Shown: in pieces, positions 61,007-64,000 of the stretch
How positions within the stretch are numbered: position 1 is the stretch's first letter
How the letters are laid out: each line of letters starts with the position of its first letter
Assembly: GCF_042429435.1 (NCBI RefSeq)
Contig: NZ_JBHMAF010000086.1
From: Ectobacillus funiculus
Lineage (GTDB): Bacteria; Bacillota; Bacilli; Bacillales; Bacillaceae_G
Direction: 5' to 3' (one strand)
Length of the DNA: 64,000 bases
Translations under genes and position numbers: made by a program
The notes under the pieces: model-generated
Database searches by the model: none
What the model saw: only the letters and a program-made list of their open reading frames with translations
Told to the model about the DNA's origin: nothing

Positions 61007-62175
61007 CCTCCTTTTTGCAACTGCATAGCTGTCTGAAGAAACATCTTCACCCCTATGCTTAGGGCGTCTTCATCTATATCAAATTTTGGATGATGATGCG
61101 GATACGCTGTTCCCTTCTGTTTATTTCCTGAACCTACCTTAAAAAAGCACCCTGGCGCCTTTTGTAAAAAGGCAGAAAAGTCTTCTCCGCCCATAGAAGG
61201 AGAAACTGTAACAACCGCTTCTTTTCCGAACAGTTCGATCGCGCTTTGCTCGGTAACCTTTGTTACATATTCTTCATTTACAACTGGTCGGTAGCCGTAT
61301 CGATAACTGTAGGAATAAGTAGCTCCATGCGCTGCTGTAAGACCTTTTACAATTTGTTCAATTTTTCGCTCTGCTTCTCGGCGCAGCTCCTCACGGAAGC
61401 AGCGCACTGTTCCCATCAAGGAAGCTGTATCTGGAATAATATTATCGGCTGTTCCTGCATGAAATTGCGTCACAGACAGTACGCGTTGCTCAAAGGCCCC
61501 GGTACCTCGTGATACAACGTGCTGCAAGTTTGTAATAATTTGCGCGCCAATCGCAAGGGGATCAATCGTTTCTTCGGGACGTGCAGCATGTCCGCCCTTC
61601 CCTTGGATTTCAATGGTAAAAACGTCTGGAGCTGCCGCCATCGGACCGTAGGCGATGCCGATGTTCCCCGTTTCCAGTCCGGACATGAGATGCAATCCAA
61701 TTACGTAGTCCACTCCATCCATCACACCTGCCTGCACCATCTCTTCTGCTCCGCCTGGATATTGCTCCTCCGCATGTTGAAAGAAGAAACGGATTTCTCC
61801 GCACAGTTCTGTGACATGCTGTGATACGATATATGCCGCTTCCAGTAAAATGGCTGTATGTCCGTCGTGTCCGCATGCGTGCATCACTCCCGGGACACAT
61901 GATGCGTAATCGGCACCGGTTTCCTCCTGAATGGGCAGCGCATCCATATCGGCCCGAATGCCGATTGTAACACCAGGCTTTGGTCCAATGGCTCTGGCCA
62001 TTACACTGTTACCAGTTGGTCTTGTAACTGTTAGTGTTTGAAATGAACAAAGTGTATCATATATAAACTGTGCTGTACGTTCCTCCTGAAATGACAGCTC
62101 TGGATGTTGGTGTAAATAACGACGCCACGTAACGAGCCTCTCCTTCGAAATTTCGGGTATCCACGGCTGTATCAT
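60991..62175 (-). CDS. M20-family amidohydrolase
   Basis: 394 aa metallo-aminoacylase/carboxypeptidase group (N-acyl-amino-acid amidohydrolase, hippurate-hydrolase-like). Metal ligands in MHACGHDGHTA, FFFQHAEEQYPGGAEEM, VIGLHLMSG and HHHPKFDIDE; YLHQHPELSFQE at the N-terminus. Substrate unknown. AAAGGAG before the ATG; single gene. Confidence 0.9.
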   Translation of the reverse strand: MIQPWIPEISKERLVTWRRYLHQHPELSFQEERTAQFIYDTLCSFQTLTVTRPTGNSVMARAIGPKPGVTIGIRADMDALPIQEETGADYASCVPGVMHACGHDGHTAILLEAAYIVSQHVTELCGEIRFFFQHAEEQYPGGAEEMVQAGVMDGVDYVIGLHLMSGLETGNIGIAYGPMAAAPDVFTIEIQGKGGHAARPEETIDPLAIGAQIITNLQHVVSRGTGAFEQRVLSVTQFHAGTADNIIPDTASLMGTVRCFREELRREAERKIEQIVKGLTAAHGATYSYSYRYGYRPVVNEEYVTKVTEQSAIELFGKEAVVTVSPSMGGEDFSAFLQKAPGCFFKVGSGNKQKGTAYPHHHPKFDIDEDALSIGVKMFLQTAMQLQKGGSPTA

Positions 62176-62229
62176 ATCTTTACTCCTTTCCTTGACTTGC
62201 TAATAATGTATAATTACTGAACATAAGCT

Positions 62230-62347
62230 TACACTTTAAGAACGTATAAATCTCCAGCTAGGCGCGAATTCGACGTAGTCGGAAGACAGTATAAGAGCAA
62301 CTACGCCTTTGTCTCCGCTCAGGGGACAGGGCGCGAGTTTTCTTTAA
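62230..62347 (-). repeat. dispersed repeat, copy 19 (minus orientation)
   Basis: Minus strand TTAAAGAAAACTCGCG...GGCGTAG...CTACGTCGAATTCGCGCC...TTTATACGTTCTTAAAGTG. Confidence 0.82.
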
Positions 62348-62675
62348 TCATCAGCAAAAAAAAAGGCTGTTACGCTTTTTTATGCTGGGTTTATAAAAAT
62401 ATACCTGTTCCTCTATATCCATTTCTAATCTCACCTTTTCTTTTCCTGCATGATGCACATGTTTAGGGATAGATAGATTGTTTCATTCAATTGTATACTT
62501 ACTCTTGGCATGCGTAACTTGCTTATAAAAAGAATGGATTTCCTTTTCCTTCTTTTAATGCTACTATACAAACAAAGAGTGTTGCGTTTACAACCTTTTT
62601 CACCCATTTGGGTGGAATTTTTATTTTAAAATTAACAAGTGTATAGAGACCGATAATAAGTAAAGGGAGACAACC
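62348..62675. other. dlt upstream region, no gene seen
   Basis: AT-rich, no convincing frame on either strand. A short dyad CACCC-attt-GGGTG (62610-62623) followed by T-rich DNA lies about 50 bp before dltX; its role is uncertain. The dlt promoter should lie here. Confidence 0.4.
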
Positions 62676-62822
62676 ATGAATATTATAAAGGAATTGTGGT
62701 CCCGGCCAATGGCGCAATGGGTTCTTAAAACAATATACTACCTCGCGATCCTCATTGCCCTTTTATGGCTGTATGGATTTACAGATACGAATACGAGCAC
62801 GTTTATTTACAATGAATTTTAG
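62676..62822 (+). CDS. dltX: DltX, D-alanylation system small membrane protein
   Basis: 48 aa: one transmembrane segment (IYYLAILIALLWLYGF) and the conserved C-terminal end FIYNEF, the hallmark of DltX. First gene of the dlt operon for D-alanylation of teichoic acids. AAAGGGAG before the ATG; dltA follows 12 bp later. Confidence 0.92.
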   Translation: MNIIKELWSRPMAQWVLKTIYYLAILIALLWLYGFTDTNTSTFIYNEF

Positions 62823-62834
62823 GGTGGGAAAAAA

Positions 62835-64000
62835 ATGAATTTATTAGAACAAATTGAGAAGTGGAGTATCGAAACACCAGATCGCCTGGCATTTGTTTGG
62901 AGAGATGAGAGGCTCACTTTCGGACAACTAAAACAATATTCAGATGCACTTGCGGCGTGGATTATAAAAGAATATGAACAAGATGCTTCACCCATTATGG
63001 TCTATGGTCATATGCAGCCGGAAATGGTTGCATGTTTCTTGGCGTGTGTAAAAGCAGGACATGCCTATATACCAGTCGACGCATCCATTCCAGCAGAACG
63101 CGTGCTTCGCATCGCGGAAAATTCTGGCGCTAAGCTGCTTCTTTCTCCAACAACGGATGCATTGGAGTATTTGCCGGTTCGTGTCGTGGGAAAAAACTGG
63201 TTAGACGATGTATTTGAGACATATAAAGACGAAGCACCTGCTCCAGCAAACGCAGTAAAAGAATCAGACAATTTTTACATTATTTACACATCTGGAAGTA
63301 CGGGAAATCCAAAAGGCGTACAAATCACGTCAAGCTGTCTCGAAAGCTTCGTGTCTTGGATGCTAGAGGATTTTAACCTGCAAACAGGACAAGTATTTCT
63401 AAATCAAGCGCCATTCTCCTTCGACTTATCCGTGATGGACTTATATCCCTCACTCGTCACAGGTGGAACTTTGTGGGCCGTTGATAAAGATATGATTGCA
63501 AAACCAAAAGATTTATTCGCCTCTTTAGCAAAATCTAATATTGACGTATGGACTTCAACACCTTCATTTGCAGAAATGTGTTTAATGGAACCGTCCTTCT
63601 CAGAGAGCATGCTTCCGAATGTACGAACATTCTTATTCTGCGGTGAAGTGTTATCAAATAATGCGGCGCGTCACTTGCTTGAGCGCTTCCCAAAAGCAGC
63701 CATTATGAACACATATGGGCCAACTGAGGCAACCGTTGCAATTACGGGTATTCAGATTGATCAGAATGTGCTAGAGCAATATAAATCCCTTCCAGTCGGC
63801 TATTGTAAGTCAGATTGCCGCGTTCTTATTCAGAAGGAAGATGGTACACTTACTGCAGATGGTGAGAAAGGCGAAATCGTAATCGTCGGTCCAAGCGTAA
63901 GCACAGGCTATTTAGGAAGTCCAGAGTTAACGGCAAAAGCATTTACGACAGTTGATGGCGAACGTGCCTACAAAACAGGAGATGCGGGTTACTTACAGGA
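62835..64000 (+). CDS. dltA: D-alanine--D-alanyl carrier protein ligase, partial
   Basis: Activates D-alanine with ATP and loads it on DltC for teichoic-acid D-alanylation. Only the first 388 codons of about 500 are in the window; the frame is open at the right edge. Adenylation motifs: IYTSGSTGNPKG (A3), NTYGPTEATV (A5), YKTGDAG (A7). ATG with AGGGTGGG upstream, directly after dltX. Start MNLLEQIEKWS fits DltA. Confidence 0.95.
   Translation, partial: MNLLEQIEKWSIETPDRLAFVWRDERLTFGQLKQYSDALAAWIIKEYEQDASPIMVYGHMQPEMVACFLACVKAGHAYIPVDASIPAERVLRIAENSGAKLLLSPTTDALEYLPVRVVGKNWLDDVFETYKDEAPAPANAVKESDNFYIIYTSGSTGNPKGVQITSSCLESFVSWMLEDFNLQTGQVFLNQAPFSFDLSVMDLYPSLVTGGTLWAVDKDMIAKPKDLFASLAKSNIDVWTSTPSFAEMCLMEPSFSESMLPNVRTFLFCGEVLSNNAARHLLERFPKAAIMNTYGPTEATVAITGIQIDQNVLEQYKSLPVGYCKSDCRVLIQKEDGTLTADGEKGEIVIVGPSVSTGYLGSPELTAKAFTTVDGERAYKTGDAGYLQ

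Noticed and set aside
62523..62717. 64-aa minus-strand frame upstream of dltX
   Set aside because: Overlaps dltX on the opposite strand and lacks a ribosome site.

Overview
The window looks like chromosomal DNA from an endospore-forming member of the Bacillaceae. It opens with the 5' end of a 16S rRNA gene on the minus strand and closes inside dltA. In between are a gerA-type germinant receptor operon and orthologues of many Bacillus subtilis genes (gndA, puc genes, trxA, namA, nasC/nasD, ldh, nfrA1, alr, ald, yvbH, dltX/dltA). I cannot name the species.

Layout. 1-0.7 kb: 16S 5' end with tandem rrn promoters, then one small gene. 0.9-3.5 kb: gndA and an inositol-phosphatase-family gene. 3.8-7.8 kb: germinant receptor operon (A, B, C subunits and a small two-TM fourth gene), with the C subunit interrupted by an in-frame TGA. 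8.1-15.1 kb: six-gene purine catabolism operon. 15.4-22.5 kb: trxA, IDEAL-domain proteins, Rrf2 and HxlR regulators, namA, a nitrilase-family hydrolase with a GNAT neighbour, and a DUF2089 operon. 22.8-25.4 kb: three-gene ABC-2 exporter. 25.7-29.3 kb: lactonase, a DUF3231 protein, and ldh with two Rex boxes. 29.4-34.1 kb: nasD-nasC behind a TnrA/GlnR box. 34.3-40 kb: a site-2-protease-like gene, two proteins resembling replication initiators, nfrA1, and an array of 11 18-bp iterons. 40.6-46.6 kb: DUF805, then ald-alr with an AdeR-like regulator and an amino-acid permease. 46.8-49.6 kb: HD protein and a three-gene redox operon (low-complexity peptide, ApbE, heme-type membrane reductase). 49.7-54.8 kb: MFS, aldo-keto reductase, Fe-alcohol dehydrogenase with divergent HxlR, YvbH-like protein. 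55.2-60.2 kb: sugar operon (ThuA, two Gfo/Idh/MocA, TIM-barrel isomerase) with its LacI regulator. 60.4-64 kb: DUF350, M20 amidohydrolase, dltX-dltA.

Two loci deserve most attention. At 38.1-39.9 kb an iteron array, AT-rich gap and autoregulated-looking promoter precede a predicted winged-helix protein, which resembles a plasmid replicon or a chromosomal derivative of one. At 47.4-49.3 kb ApbE sits between a membrane heme reductase and an anchored disordered peptide carrying three D-x-x-[ST]-G-x-[ST] motifs, one at its very C terminus, suggesting a minimal extracytosolic flavinylated electron carrier.

The intergenic space is filled by a dispersed, hairpin-forming repeat of about 135 bp (19 full or partial copies seen), comparable in style to the bcr repeats of the B. 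cereus group. All coordinates and motif matches were read by eye; no database search or folding was run.
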